Below are positions 45,663 to 55,189 of a stretch of 64,000 nt of DNA, in pieces. The stretch is taken from positions 1,612,001 through 1,676,000 of the forward strand of contig NZ_JAPEPB010000001.1 of the NCBI RefSeq assembly GCF_026340565.1, read 5' to 3'. This DNA is from Kitasatospora sp. NBC_01287. Its GTDB lineage: Bacteria > Actinomycetota > Actinomycetes > Streptomycetales > Streptomycetaceae. Within the stretch, counting starts at the first letter, position 1. Each line of letters begins with the position of its first letter. The notes beneath the pieces were generated by a model. It saw nothing but the letters and a program-made list of their open reading frames with translations, was not told where the DNA came from and searched no databases. The position numbers and the translations under genes were made by a program.

Positions 45663-47051
45663 ATGGGAACCTCCCCCGCCACCGCGGGCCCCCGACGCTC
45701 CGCGACCGCCCGTGCGCTGGCCTTCCTCGCCGTCGGGGCCACCGCCCTGACGGCCGGCACGGTCACCGCCCAGAGCACCGCGGCCTTCGCCGCCGGGGCG
45801 CCCTCCCAGGCCGCGTTCAAGCTCCACCCGGCCTCCCAGGGCCACATCGACGCGACCGGGCGGACGGCACCGATCAGCACCAGCGACTGCGTGTCGCAGA
45901 TCGGCATCCACTGCTACTCCCCGCTGCAGTACCGCGACGCGTACAACCTGAACCCGCTGTACAAGCAGGGCATCACCGGCAAGGGCCGGACGATCGTCAT
46001 CGTGGACTCCTACGGCTCGCCGACGATCCAGCACGACCTGGAGACCTTCGACAAGCAGTGGGGCATCCCCGACACCAACGTCGAGGTGGTCAAGTGGGGC
46101 AACGTCCCCACCTTCGACCCGACCAACTCGGACATGACCGGCTGGGCCGGTGAGACCACGCTGGACGTCGAGTACGCCCACTCGATCGCACCCGACGCGC
46201 ACATCGTGCTGGTCGAGACCGCCGTCGCCGAGACCGAGGGCGTCACCGGTCTGCCCGAGATGATGGCCGCCGAGCAGTCCCTGATCAAGCAGGGCAAGGG
46301 CGACGTCATCACGCAGAGCTTCGGGGCCACCGAGAACACCTTCCCGGGCTTCGACAAGGGCGACTACAAGTCGCTCACCGACCTGCGCTACGCCTTCAAG
46401 TCCGCGGCCGACCACGACGTCACCGTGCTCGCCTCCTCCGGCGACAACGGCGCGGTCGACTCGGACAACAACAACAACCTGTACCCGTACAAGGTCAACT
46501 CCTGGCCGTCCTCGGACCCGCTGGTCACCTCGGTCGGCGGCACCCAGCTGACCCTGGACAACAACGGCAACCGCACCGCGCCCGACCAGGTCTGGCACGA
46601 CGCGTACGGCGCCGGCGGCGGTGGCACCTCGGCCATCTTCGACCGCCCGTGGTACCAGACCGGCGTGGCGAACGTGGTGGGCAACCACCGCGGCACGCCC
46701 GACATCAGCATGAGCGCGGCGGTGGACGGCGCGGCCTGGACGTACGACTCGTACGACCCGACCGCCGTCGGCTGGCACCTCACCGGTGGCACCAGCGAGG
46801 CCTCGCCGATCTTCTCCGGCGTCGTCGCGCTGGCCGACCAGGCCGCGGGCCACCGCCTGGGCCAGATCAACTGGCGCCTCTACGGTCTGTCGCTGCTGCC
46901 CTCGCAGTGGAGCGGCATCACCGACGTGACCACCGGCGACAACGGCTGGAACGGCGTCACGGGCTACTCGGCGGCGAAGGGCTACGACCTCGCCTCGGGC
47001 CTCGGGACGATCAACGGCTACACCTTCGTGCACGCGCTCGCGGGTCGCTGA
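45663..47051 (+). CDS. Secreted S53 family serine-carboxyl peptidase (sedolisin)
   Basis: A 462-residue exported protease. A signal peptide runs through ALAFLAVGATALTAGTVTAQ. The S53 triad is visible: E and D in GETTLDVEYAH, and the nucleophile serine in GGTSEASPIFSG. The oxyanion aspartate is in VTVLASSGDNGAV, and the C-terminal calcium site is in GYDLASGLGT. The usual 150-200-residue inhibitory prodomain is missing: only about 60 residues separate the signal from the catalytic domain. Two cysteines (DCVSQIGIHCYS) may form a disulfide. ATG 45663 follows GAAGGAG. Confidence 0.92.
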   Translation: MGTSPATAGPRRSATARALAFLAVGATALTAGTVTAQSTAAFAAGAPSQAAFKLHPASQGHIDATGRTAPISTSDCVSQIGIHCYSPLQYRDAYNLNPLYKQGITGKGRTIVIVDSYGSPTIQHDLETFDKQWGIPDTNVEVVKWGNVPTFDPTNSDMTGWAGETTLDVEYAHSIAPDAHIVLVETAVAETEGVTGLPEMMAAEQSLIKQGKGDVITQSFGATENTFPGFDKGDYKSLTDLRYAFKSAADHDVTVLASSGDNGAVDSDNNNNLYPYKVNSWPSSDPLVTSVGGTQLTLDNNGNRTAPDQVWHDAYGAGGGGTSAIFDRPWYQTGVANVVGNHRGTPDISMSAAVDGAAWTYDSYDPTAVGWHLTGGTSEASPIFSGVVALADQAAGHRLGQINWRLYGLSLLPSQWSGITDVTTGDNGWNGVTGYSAAKGYDLASGLGTINGYTFVHALAGR

Positions 47052-47107
47052 CCCCGCCTGCTCGCCTGCTCGTCCGGGGCACTCGCCGCTCGTCGGCGGG
47101 TGCCCCG

Positions 47108-47245
47108 TTCGCGTGGGCGCGGGCGGGCCGTTCGCGTGGGCGCGGGCGGGCCGTTCGCGTGGGCGCGGGCGGGCCGTTCGCGTGGGCGCGGGCGGGCCGT
47201 TCGCGTGGGCGCGGGCGGGCCGTTCGCGTGGGCGCGGGCGGGCCG
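47108..47245. repeat. 23-bp tandem repeat, six perfect copies
   Basis: The unit starting TTCGCGTGGGCGCGGGCGGG (23 bp) occurs six times head to tail from 47108 to 47245, between two convergent genes. The period is not a multiple of three and there are no spacers, so it is neither coding nor CRISPR. It may function as a transcription barrier, or be a slippage product. Confidence 0.9.
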
Positions 47246-47272
47246 GCGCCACCACCGCGGGGCCGGCGGCGC

Positions 47273-49384
47273 TCAGCCGGGCGACCCGACCGCGGCGGTG
47301 AGCTTGGCCAGGTAGCGTTCGGCGGAGCGGAGCTTGCGGCTTCCCTCGCCGGGCAGTTGGGCGCGCAGCTCCAGGATCGGCGGGCCGAGTCGCAGGGCGC
47401 GGCGGGGATCCGCGATAGCCCGCCAGCAGGCCTCCGCGTTGGTCGCCACCCGCTGCACCTCCGGGTCGTCCGGGCCCTCGACGGCGAGCAGCACCAGCGC
47501 CACCTGACGGTAGAGCTCGGCCGCCAGCACCGGGTCGCCCGCCAACCTGGCCACATGAGCCCGGACCTGACGAACCATCAGAACCGCTGGTGCGATGGCG
47601 CCGTGGGCCGAGACCACCTGCTCCTCCAGCACCAGGGCGAGCTCGGCGGCGGAGTCGTGCTCGCCGGCGTCGGCGGTGCGGACGATTCTGCCGAGTGCCT
47701 CGCGGTAGTCGTCCGGGGGCGGCAGGGCGGGGTCGGCGGCGGGGGCTCCGGCGGCGGGCGCGGGAGCCTCGGCGGGCGCAGGGGCCTCGGCGGCGGGCGC
47801 GTCAGGGGCGGCGGTGCCAGGGGCGGGCGCGTCCCACGGCGTGTCGGGCCGCGGATCCTCGACCGGCGGCGGCGCGTCGGTGACGGCTGCCGCACCCGGC
47901 GCCGCCGCCTTGAGCAGCGTGACCGGGCGGATCGGGCGGACGGTCGGCAGCACCCCTGGCTTCAGCAGCGAGACCGGGCCGCGCGCGGCGGACGGTCGCG
48001 GCAGCGGGACCGTCGCGGCCGTGCCGACCGCGACCGCCGGCTCCGGCGCCCGGACCCCGGCGGCGGTCCGCTGACGCGAGGTGTTGCGGAACACCGGGCG
48101 GTCCGGACCGTAGGAACCGAAGATCAGCGCGTTGGGGCGGAGCACCGAGTGCACCTGCCCGCGCAGTTGCTCCGGCGTCAGCAGCGGCCCGGCCCCGGGC
48201 CGGCCGCCGTGCAGCGCCTCGATCAGCGCCCGGGTGAAGGTGCCGATCTGCTCCGCGTCCGGTCCGATCACCGCCCAGAGCGGGATCTCGTCGGTGAGCA
48301 GCGCCGGACCGCCGCCGCCCTGCAACAGCGGCCAGGCGCCCTGGTCCGCGCTGAGGTCGGCGATCACCAGGGTGTCCCAGTCCGCGGGCCGACTGCGCAG
48401 CTCGGCCACGATCGCCGCCCAGGCCACGCCGTCCTGGCGGATCGTGCCGGCCTTGGAGTCACGCAGCGTCAGGTGCAGCCCACCGCCGCGCTTGTCGGCG
48501 ACCAGCTGACCACCGAGGTGGACCAGCAGCGGACCTGGGTGCCGGGCGGCGGCCCGCAGGTGCGCGACGACGGTCTGCGGGTCACTGGCCGTCGGCAGGT
48601 GGACGGCGTCCACGGCCTCGGCGGCCAGCAGGGTCTGCGGGGAGACCGCCGCGAGCATCGCGGACAGCACCTGCGGCTGCCCGGCGCCGCCGCGGCCCCA
48701 GGGGCGGCGGCCGCCGCTGCCGTAGCCGCCCTCGACTGCGAGGATCCGGCCGCGCAGGCCGCCCCCGACCGTGCCGGTGGCGGTACCGGTGGGCGTGAAG
48801 GTGCCGGTCGAGGCCGCGAGTTCGGCCGGGTCCGGGAGCGGCAGCGTGGCGGCCGGGTGCGGCAGCGGGACGGTGACGGTCCATCCGGTCGAGGCGGCCG
48901 GCGCGTCGGCGGGGGGCGGGTCGGCGGGCGGGGCCTCGGCCGGCGGCGGCCCGGGCACGGGGGTGGGCGCGGGCGTCGTGGGCGAGGGCGTCGTGGGTGC
49001 GGTGGTGGCAGCGGGCGCGGTGGTGGCCGCGACCGCGGGTTCCGGGATCGCGCGCAGCACGGCCGTCGCCGCGCTCTGCGGCACCGCGCGCAGCAGCGCC
49101 GTCCCGTCGCCGCCGCCTCTTCGGTAGGCCGCCGGGATCGCGTCCTCGATCACCGGCAGCACCCGGGTCTCGCTCACCTCGGGCGGCACGCCCTCGGACG
49201 CCTGACGCGTGGCCGGGGCGGCCGCCGCGCCATGCTCCGCGCGGTAGGCCGCCGGGATCGCGTCCTCGATCGCGGGCGGCGGCAGCGGCATCGGCGCGGT
49301 CCGCTCCACGTCGTACGGTTGCTGCTGGTCGGGCGCGGTCGGCGGCGGCACCGCAGACCCGGAGATCGATGCACTGTCCGCCAA
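47273..49384 (-). CDS. Large protein with degenerate caspase-like domain
   Basis: A 703-residue protein. The N-terminal 200 residues are Pro/Ala-rich and carry a duplicated PPAIEDAIPAAYR / LPVIEDAIPAAYR motif. Residues 250-420 follow a caspase/CHAT-like pattern: GPLLVHLGGQLVA, WAAIVAELRSRPADWDTLVIADLSAD, then LIEALHGG. The catalytic histidine and cysteine of such peptidases (SGHG, DCC) are replaced here, so it is probably inactive. A second low-complexity linker leads to a helical C-terminal domain (about 560-700, TPR-like). The start appears to be TTG 49384. The role is unknown; relatives serve in signalling or conflict systems. Confidence 0.55.
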   Translation of the reverse strand: MADSASISGSAVPPPTAPDQQQPYDVERTAPMPLPPPAIEDAIPAAYRAEHGAAAAPATRQASEGVPPEVSETRVLPVIEDAIPAAYRRGGGDGTALLRAVPQSAATAVLRAIPEPAVAATTAPAATTAPTTPSPTTPAPTPVPGPPPAEAPPADPPPADAPAASTGWTVTVPLPHPAATLPLPDPAELAASTGTFTPTGTATGTVGGGLRGRILAVEGGYGSGGRRPWGRGGAGQPQVLSAMLAAVSPQTLLAAEAVDAVHLPTASDPQTVVAHLRAAARHPGPLLVHLGGQLVADKRGGGLHLTLRDSKAGTIRQDGVAWAAIVAELRSRPADWDTLVIADLSADQGAWPLLQGGGGPALLTDEIPLWAVIGPDAEQIGTFTRALIEALHGGRPGAGPLLTPEQLRGQVHSVLRPNALIFGSYGPDRPVFRNTSRQRTAAGVRAPEPAVAVGTAATVPLPRPSAARGPVSLLKPGVLPTVRPIRPVTLLKAAAPGAAAVTDAPPPVEDPRPDTPWDAPAPGTAAPDAPAAEAPAPAEAPAPAAGAPAADPALPPPDDYREALGRIVRTADAGEHDSAAELALVLEEQVVSAHGAIAPAVLMVRQVRAHVARLAGDPVLAAELYRQVALVLLAVEGPDDPEVQRVATNAEACWRAIADPRRALRLGPPILELRAQLPGEGSRKLRSAERYLAKLTAAVGSPG

Positions 49385-49607
49385 CGCCGGTCACCACCCC
49401 GCCCGCCACCCTGGGCGTTCTCGGTTCGCGGGTCGCGGTAGACCGCACCGTTCCCCCTTGCGCGCCACCTTACGGGGTCTTCGACCTCCCGTTCCAGGCC
49501 GGGGCTCCGGCCCCGCCGGTATCGTTGAAGTAACCAGGGGGTGCCGCTCTACCGTTCGAGGCGCCGACCGGATCACGGGGTCCGGGGCATGAACGAGGGA
49601 GTGAGCG

Positions 49608-50264
49608 ATGAGCCGGATCGTGGTCTTCGGGGCGGGCGGGAACGCGGGGCGGCGCGCGGTGGCGCGGGCCGTGGCGCGCGGGCACCAGGTCACCGCGGTG
49701 GTCCGGGTCCCGGCCGAGTATCCCGAACTGACCGGCCCCGGCGTGTCGGTGGTGGCGGGCGACGTCACGGACCCGGCGAGCGTCGCGGCCGTCAGCGCTG
49801 GAGCGGACGCCGCGATCAGCGCGGCGTACCGGGCCGACGTGCCGTCGGTCGAGTTCTTCCCGGCCGCCGCCCGGGCGCTGCTGGCCGGGCTGGCGCGGGC
49901 CGGGGTGCCGCGCCTGGTGGCCGTCGGGGTGGGCACCGTGCTGGAGGCGGAGCCCGGTGTCCCGGTGCACGACACGCCTGGTTTCCCGGCCGAGGCCAGG
50001 GAGTTCTCGCTGGGGCACGCCGCCGAACTGGCGCTGCTGGGCGCGGCCGGGCCCGAGCTGGACTGGGTGGTGCTGGCCCCGCCGCCGGCCTACCTGGACG
50101 CCGAGGGCGCGGGCACCGGGCGGTACCGTACAGGTGGCTCCAGCGTGCTGCCGGCCTCGGCCGACGCGCCGCTGTTCGCGTACGCCGACCTGGCGGTCGC
50201 GCTGGTCGACGAGGTCGAGGCCCCGGCCCACCACCGCGCGCTGGTCGCGGTCGGACCCGCCTGA
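49608..50264 (+). CDS. NAD(P)H-binding epimerase/reductase-like protein
   Basis: A 218-residue atypical SDR of the NAD(P)-binding (NmrA/YwnB-like) type. The cofactor motif is IVVFGAGGNAGRRAVARA (GxxGxxG, about 4-21), and a second conserved segment is VAGDVTDPASVAAV. The substrate part contains PRLVAVGVGTVLE and DWVVLAPPPAYL. The start is ATG 49608 with GGGAGTGAGCG before it. It lies 53 bp upstream of the P-loop gene and is probably co-transcribed with it. Confidence 0.85.
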   Translation: MSRIVVFGAGGNAGRRAVARAVARGHQVTAVVRVPAEYPELTGPGVSVVAGDVTDPASVAAVSAGADAAISAAYRADVPSVEFFPAAARALLAGLARAGVPRLVAVGVGTVLEAEPGVPVHDTPGFPAEAREFSLGHAAELALLGAAGPELDWVVLAPPPAYLDAEGAGTGRYRTGGSSVLPASADAPLFAYADLAVALVDEVEAPAHHRALVAVGPA

Positions 50265-50317
50265 GGCGGGCTCACCACAGGACAGGACAGACCAGGACAG
50301 GACAGGGGGATCGGCAG

Positions 50318-51178
50318 ATGACGGTCTGGTGGATCGGCGGCGCGCCGGGGGCGGGCAAGACCACCGTCGCCCGGCTGCTCGCCCGCCGCTACGGCTTCGG
50401 CTGGTACGGCGCGGACACCCGCACCTGGGCGCACCGCGACCGGGCGATCGCCGCCGGGCACCAGGCCGCGATCCGCTGGGAGGCGCTCTCCCCCGCCGCC
50501 CGGTGGACCGCGCCGACACCCGAGTTGCTGGCGATGTCGCTGCACCGCGAGCGCGGGCCGATGATCGCGGCCGACCTGCGCGCGCTGCCGGCCACCGGGT
50601 CGACCGTCGCCGAGGGCACGCCGATCACCCCCTCCGTCGCCCCGGCGGCCCGCTCGCTCTGGCTGCTGCCCGCGCCCGGGGTGCAGCAGGCCAGGCTGGC
50701 CGCCCGGGGCCTCTCCCCCGGGGCGCGCCGCCTCTACACCGCGCTCACCGAGGAGATCGCCGCCGAGGTGGCGGCCGCCGGGGCACGCGTTCTGGTGGTG
50801 GACGGCGAGCGGGACATCGACGCGACCCTCGCGCTGGTCGAGGTGGCGTTCGGCCCCGAACTCGCCACCGCGCCCGCCGCCCGGGGCCGCCAGGAGCGGC
50901 GGGCACTGCTGCGGGCGGGCAACCGCTCGGTGCTGGACCAGTACCTCGGCTACTTCGCCCGCCCGTGGGCGCTGGGCGATCCCCTGGACGCCGTCGCGGT
51001 CTTCGCCTGCGAGTGCGGGGCGGCGGACTACCACGCGGAGCTGGAGCTCAGCATCGCGCGGGCCGCCGAGGCACTCGCGGCGGCGGAGGCGGAGGTAGCG
51101 GAGGCGGAGGTAGCGGTGGCGGAGGCGGGCACGACCACCGTCGCCCGGCTGCTCGCTCCCGGGCACCGGGGCGGCTGA
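50318..51178 (+). CDS. P-loop kinase-like protein with duplicated Walker-A segment
   Basis: A 286-residue nucleotide-binding protein. The N-terminus has Walker A GGAPGAGKTTVARLLA (about 7-22) followed by RYGFGWYGADTRTW, as in AAA_33-type small-molecule or polynucleotide kinases. The C-terminus has a coiled AAAEAEVAEAEVAVAEAG repeat and ends with AGTTTVARLLAPGHRGG. This is an in-frame copy of the Walker-A region with K changed to T, encoded by a 32-bp direct repeat (50351-50382 and 51125-51156, 31/32 identical). The substrate is unknown. Confidence 0.8.
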   Translation: MTVWWIGGAPGAGKTTVARLLARRYGFGWYGADTRTWAHRDRAIAAGHQAAIRWEALSPAARWTAPTPELLAMSLHRERGPMIAADLRALPATGSTVAEGTPITPSVAPAARSLWLLPAPGVQQARLAARGLSPGARRLYTALTEEIAAEVAAAGARVLVVDGERDIDATLALVEVAFGPELATAPAARGRQERRALLRAGNRSVLDQYLGYFARPWALGDPLDAVAVFACECGAADYHAELELSIARAAEALAAAEAEVAEAEVAVAEAGTTTVARLLAPGHRGG

Positions 51179-51313
51179 GCCGGGGGGTGCGGAACGGCCG
51201 CTTCCGCTCGCCTGGTTGACTGGGGCGGGCCCGCCCACGCGGCGGGCTCCGCGCGGTCCCCCACACCCTCCGGGCCCCGCAGCACCGGGGCTTGCCGCAC
51301 CCTCCGAGGATCC

Positions 51314-52357
51314 ATGCACGACCTGCAACCCCTGCTGGCCGCCTTCGTCCCGATCTGGGCCCTGACCGCCGTCGGCTACCTGGTCAGCCGCACCGGCCTG
51401 CTGGGCGAGCAGGCCGAACTGGTGCTCAGCCGCTTCGTCTTCCATGTCGCGATGCCCGCCGCGCTCTTCACCATGCTCGCCAAGGCACCGCTCACCACCT
51501 TCGCCAACACCTCGATGCTCGCCTTCGCCGCCGGCACCCTGGCGGCCACCCTGCTCGGCTGGGCCGGCGCGCGCTGGCTCTTCGGGCGCGGGCCCGCCGA
51601 CCGGGCGATCAGCGGCATGGCGGCGGGCTACGTCAACTCGGCCAACCTGGGCATCCCGGTGGCGGTCCAGGTGCTCGGTGACGCGTCCTTCGTCGGACCG
51701 GTGCTGCTCTTCCAGGTCCTGCTGGTGACCCCGGTGATCCTCGGCCTGCTCGACGCCGGGACAGCCGGTGGCGGGACCGCGGACGCCGGGACCGCGGACG
51801 CCGGGACCGCGGACGCCGGGACGGCCGGTGGCGGAACGCCCGGTGCGGCCGCCCGCCCCCACTCCGCGCGGCGCGCCCGACTCCGGCGGCTGCTGCGGCT
51901 GCCGCTGCGCAACCCGATCATCCTGGCCTCCGCCCTCGGCGCGCTCTGCTCGGCCATCGGCTGGCACCCGCCGGCCGCACTCGGCCAGTCCTGCCAGCTG
52001 CTCGGCAACGCCGGCGTGCCGACCGCACTGATCACCCTCGGCATGTCCCTGCACGCCCGCCCGGCCGCCGAGCGCGGCTCGCTGCGTGCCGAGGTCGGGC
52101 TCACCGTGCTCACCAAGAACCTGCTCCAGCCGCTGATCGCCTTCGCGGTGGGCAGCCTGCTGCTGCACCTGACCGCCCACCAGCTGCTCGCCGTGGTCAT
52201 CTGCTCGGCGCTGCCCACCGCGCAGAACGTCTTCGTCTACGCCCGCGAGTACGGCGCGAGCACCGCGCTGCCGCGCGACTCGGTGCTCTGGTCGACGCTG
52301 CTCTCGATGGTCACCCTCTCGGCGATCGACTGGACCCTGGCGCCCACTGTCCACTGA
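51314..52357 (+). CDS. AEC family (auxin efflux carrier-like) transporter
   Basis: A 347-residue integral membrane protein of the AEC family with about ten membrane segments in two halves. Conserved features are GYVNSANLGIPVAVQVLGD, RNPIILASALGAL and AYNVFVYA-like AQNVFVYAREYGAST. A low-complexity linker (about 155-180) repeats GTADA, from three perfect 15-bp units at about 51771-51815. It probably exports an organic acid or solute; the actual substrate is unknown. Confidence 0.9.
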   Translation: MHDLQPLLAAFVPIWALTAVGYLVSRTGLLGEQAELVLSRFVFHVAMPAALFTMLAKAPLTTFANTSMLAFAAGTLAATLLGWAGARWLFGRGPADRAISGMAAGYVNSANLGIPVAVQVLGDASFVGPVLLFQVLLVTPVILGLLDAGTAGGGTADAGTADAGTADAGTAGGGTPGAAARPHSARRARLRRLLRLPLRNPIILASALGALCSAIGWHPPAALGQSCQLLGNAGVPTALITLGMSLHARPAAERGSLRAEVGLTVLTKNLLQPLIAFAVGSLLLHLTAHQLLAVVICSALPTAQNVFVYAREYGASTALPRDSVLWSTLLSMVTLSAIDWTLAPTVH

Positions 52358-52391
52358 CGGCGGCTCGGCGTGCGTCCCCACGCCGAGCCGC

Positions 52392-52928
52392 TCAGGTCTC
52401 GACCGTCCAGTGGTTGGTCAGCAGGGAGCGCCCGGCGAACGCGGTCCGCCGCTCACCCCGCAGGGTGAAACCGAGCGAGCGGCAGATCCCGTTCGAGGGA
52501 CCGTTGGTGACGGCCGGGTAGGCGTTCACCCGCCCCCAGCGCCCGTCCGCCCGGGCCAGCCGGAGCAGCTCGCCGACCGCCCACCGGCCGAGCCCCCGCC
52601 CCTGGAACTCCGGCAGCACCATCCAGCCGATCTCCGCGTGCGGTGCGCCGTCCTCCTCCTGCGCCCAGAGCGTCACGGTGCCGGCGACACCGGCGGCAGC
52701 GGCGGCAGCGGCACCCGGGTCACCGGGAGCACCGGGAGCACCGGCGCCATCCACCACGATCATCTTGATCCACTGACGATCCGTCACTGCCGCCGCCACG
52801 TCGCGCTCGACCTTCGCCGCCATGCCCGCCACCGGCAGCGGCCCGCCCAGCTCGGCCATCATCAGCGGATCGCAGCGCATCCTCACATAGGCGTCCACGT
52901 CCCCCAGTTCGACATCACGCAACCACAC
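52392..52928 (-). CDS. GNAT family N-acetyltransferase
   Basis: A 178-residue acetyl-CoA-dependent transferase. It carries the acetyl-CoA-binding signature VLPEFQGRGLGRWAVGELLRLA (Q/R-x-x-G-x-G/A), followed by VNAYPAVTNGPSNGICRSLGF. The start is GTG 52928, chosen because GAGGAG lies 7 bp before it; a start at 53042 is less likely. A Gly/Ala/Pro insert from a GCC/GGG repeat (about 85-103) is unusual. The substrate is unknown. Confidence 0.88.
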   Translation of the reverse strand: MWLRDVELGDVDAYVRMRCDPLMMAELGGPLPVAGMAAKVERDVAAAVTDRQWIKMIVVDGAGAPGAPGDPGAAAAAAAGVAGTVTLWAQEEDGAPHAEIGWMVLPEFQGRGLGRWAVGELLRLARADGRWGRVNAYPAVTNGPSNGICRSLGFTLRGERRTAFAGRSLLTNHWTVET

Positions 52929-53131
52929 GTTCAACTCCTCTGCCGCAGCGGACACTTCCTCGCACACAGATTGTATGAACGGATCGTCAACTGTCGCCCG
53001 GCTGTTAAGCCAGTTGTCATGTGCGCGGACTTCACCCGTCATCGGCCCTGTGTCTTACTGAGGGAGCTACGCGCGTTGCACGTCGGAGCTACGCGCGTCA
53101 CATCCCCTCGCCTACCCCCACGGAGACCTGA

Positions 53132-55144
53132 ATGAGACTCACGCGTCGCGCCCTGACCAGCCTTGCCGCCGGGGCGATGGCTGCTGCCGGCGTCCTCGCG
53201 CCCGTGACCGCCGCGCACGCCGCGACCGGCACCTACTCCCTGGTGATCCTGCCGGACCAGGGGGAGAGCGCGATCTACAACTTCGTCAACTCCGCGACGA
53301 AGTCGATCGATGTCACGATCTACGAGCTGCGCGACACCACCCTGGTCAACGACCTGGTGGCCAAGGAGAAGGCCGGCATCCCGGTCCGCGTCATCATGGA
53401 CGCCAAGCAGACCTCGGTGAACAGCGCCGCCTACAGCGCGCTGTCCGCGGGCGGCGTGGGGGTCACCTACTCCTCCTCGGCCTTCGTCTACACCCACCAG
53501 AAGACCATCACGGTCGACGGCGCCAAGTCCTACATCAGCACCGGCAACTTCGACACCACGTACTACGCCACCTCGCGCGACTACGGGGTCTTCGACACCG
53601 ACGCCAACGACGTCAACGCGATCGAGCAGGTCTTCGCCGCGGACTACGCGAAGACCTCGATCACCCCCTCCGACGGCGACGACCTGGTCTGGTCGCCCAC
53701 CGACTCGCAGACCCAGCTGCTGGGCCTGATCAACGGCGCTCAGCACACGCTGGACGTCCAGGAGGAGGAGTTCGGCGACACCGCGCTGATCAACGCGATC
53801 GTCGCGGACGAGCAGCGCGGCGTCACGGTCCGGGTAGTGGCGGAGAACGAGAACAACACCTACACCACCGACCTCAACGAGATCACCGCCGCGGGCGGCA
53901 AGGTGACCACCTACACCAGCTCGACCGGCTTCTACATCCACGCCAAGGCCATCGTCGCCGACTACGGCACCTCGACCGCCAAGGCGTTCGCCGGCTCGGA
54001 GAACTTCTCCGACAACTCGCTGAACGACAACCGCGAACTCGGTCTGATCGTCAGCGACCCGGGCGTGGTCAGCGGCCTGGAGTCGACCATCACCGCCGAC
54101 TTCAACAAGACCAGCAGCGCGGGCGTCAGCGTGGCCAACCCGGGCAGCCAGAGCGGCACCGTCGGCACCGCCGCGAGCCTTCAGGTCTCGGCCACCGACA
54201 CCGCGGGCGGCAGCCTCTCCTACAGCGCCACCGGGCTGCCGGCGGGCCTGTCCATCAACGCCTCGACCGGCCTGGTCTCCGGCACCCCGACCACCGCCGG
54301 CACCTCGAACGCGACCGTGACCGCGACCGACTCGACCGGCCCGTCCGGCTCGGCCTCGTTCAGCTGGACGGTCAACCCGGCCGGCGGCAACACCGTGACG
54401 GTCACCAACCCGGGCAGCCAGAGCGGCACCGTCGGCACCGCCGCGAGCCTTCAGGTCTCGGCGAGCGACTCCGCCTCCGGCCAGACCCTGAGCTACAGCG
54501 CCACCGGGCTGCCGGCCGGCCTGTCCATCAACTCCGCCACCGGCCTGGTCTCCGGCACCCCGACCACCGCCGGCACCGCGAGCGTGACGGTGACCGCCAA
54601 GGACAGCACCAACGCCGGCGGCTCCGCCACCTTCAGCTGGACGGTCAACCCCGCCTCCGGCGGCGGCTGCACCTCGGCCCAGCTGCTCGGCAACCCCGGC
54701 TTCGAGACCGGCACCGCCTCGCCGTGGACCGCCTCGACCGGCGTGGTCGCCGACAGCAGCACCGAGCCCGCGCACACCGGTTCGTACGACGCCTGGCTGG
54801 ACGGCTACGGCAAGGCGACCACCGACACCCTCGCCCAGTCCGTCACCCTGCCGACCGGCTGCGCCAACTACCAGCTGAGCTACTGGCTGCACGTCGACAC
54901 CGCGGAGACCAGCAAGACCACCGCCTACGACACCCTCAAGGTGCAGGTGCTGAACAGCTCGGGCACCGTGCTCGGCACCGTGGGCAGCTTCTCCAACCTC
55001 AACCACAACACCGGCTACGCCCAGCAGACCGCCAACCTGTCGGCCTACGCCGGTCAGACCGTGACGCTGAAGTTCACCGGCACCGAGGACAGCGAGTACC
55101 AGACCTCGTTCGTGATCGACGACACCGCGGTCAACGTCAGCTGA
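53132..55144 (+). CDS. Secreted phospholipase D-like protein with two Ig-like repeats
   Basis: A 670-residue exported protein. A Tat-like signal ([26 protein letters not shown]) precedes two PLD-type active sites: [21 protein letters not shown] (about 127-147) and [20 protein letters not shown] (about 270-289), each with H-x-K and a downstream asparagine. Then come two putative-Ig (He_PIG) repeats of about 90 residues that are nearly identical at their starts (54136 and 54406), and a C-terminal carbohydrate-binding-like domain. It probably acts on phosphodiesters outside the cell. The start is ATG 53132. The direct repeat GAGCTACGCGCGT occurs twice (about 53064 and 53087) in the upstream region. 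Confidence 0.88.
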   Translation: MRLTRRALTSLAAGAMAAAGVLAPVTAAHAATGTYSLVILPDQGESAIYNFVNSATKSIDVTIYELRDTTLVNDLVAKEKAGIPVRVIMDAKQTSVNSAAYSALSAGGVGVTYSSSAFVYTHQKTITVDGAKSYISTGNFDTTYYATSRDYGVFDTDANDVNAIEQVFAADYAKTSITPSDGDDLVWSPTDSQTQLLGLINGAQHTLDVQEEEFGDTALINAIVADEQRGVTVRVVAENENNTYTTDLNEITAAGGKVTTYTSSTGFYIHAKAIVADYGTSTAKAFAGSENFSDNSLNDNRELGLIVSDPGVVSGLESTITADFNKTSSAGVSVANPGSQSGTVGTAASLQVSATDTAGGSLSYSATGLPAGLSINASTGLVSGTPTTAGTSNATVTATDSTGPSGSASFSWTVNPAGGNTVTVTNPGSQSGTVGTAASLQVSASDSASGQTLSYSATGLPAGLSINSATGLVSGTPTTAGTASVTVTAKDSTNAGGSATFSWTVNPASGGGCTSAQLLGNPGFETGTASPWTASTGVVADSSTEPAHTGSYDAWLDGYGKATTDTLAQSVTLPTGCANYQLSYWLHVDTAETSKTTAYDTLKVQVLNSSGTVLGTVGSFSNLNHNTGYAQQTANLSAYAGQTVTLKFTGTEDSEYQTSFVIDDTAVNVS

Positions 55145-55189
55145 AGCACCGCGCCCAGCAGCCAACGGGCTCACCCGGCTCCCGTCCCG

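Noticed and set aside
47108..47245. CRISPR array
   Set aside because: The 23-bp units are directly contiguous with no spacers, and no cas genes are present.
46649..49441. 930-codon rightward frame across the 23-bp repeats and the caspase-like gene
   Set aside because: It is Arg-rich without motifs, crosses two convergent genes and a non-coding repeat, and opposes a better-supported frame.
53039..55174. 711-codon leftward open frame opposite the PLD-like gene
   Set aside because: It mirrors the PLD-like gene, and its repeats merely reflect the Ig-like duplications on the other strand.
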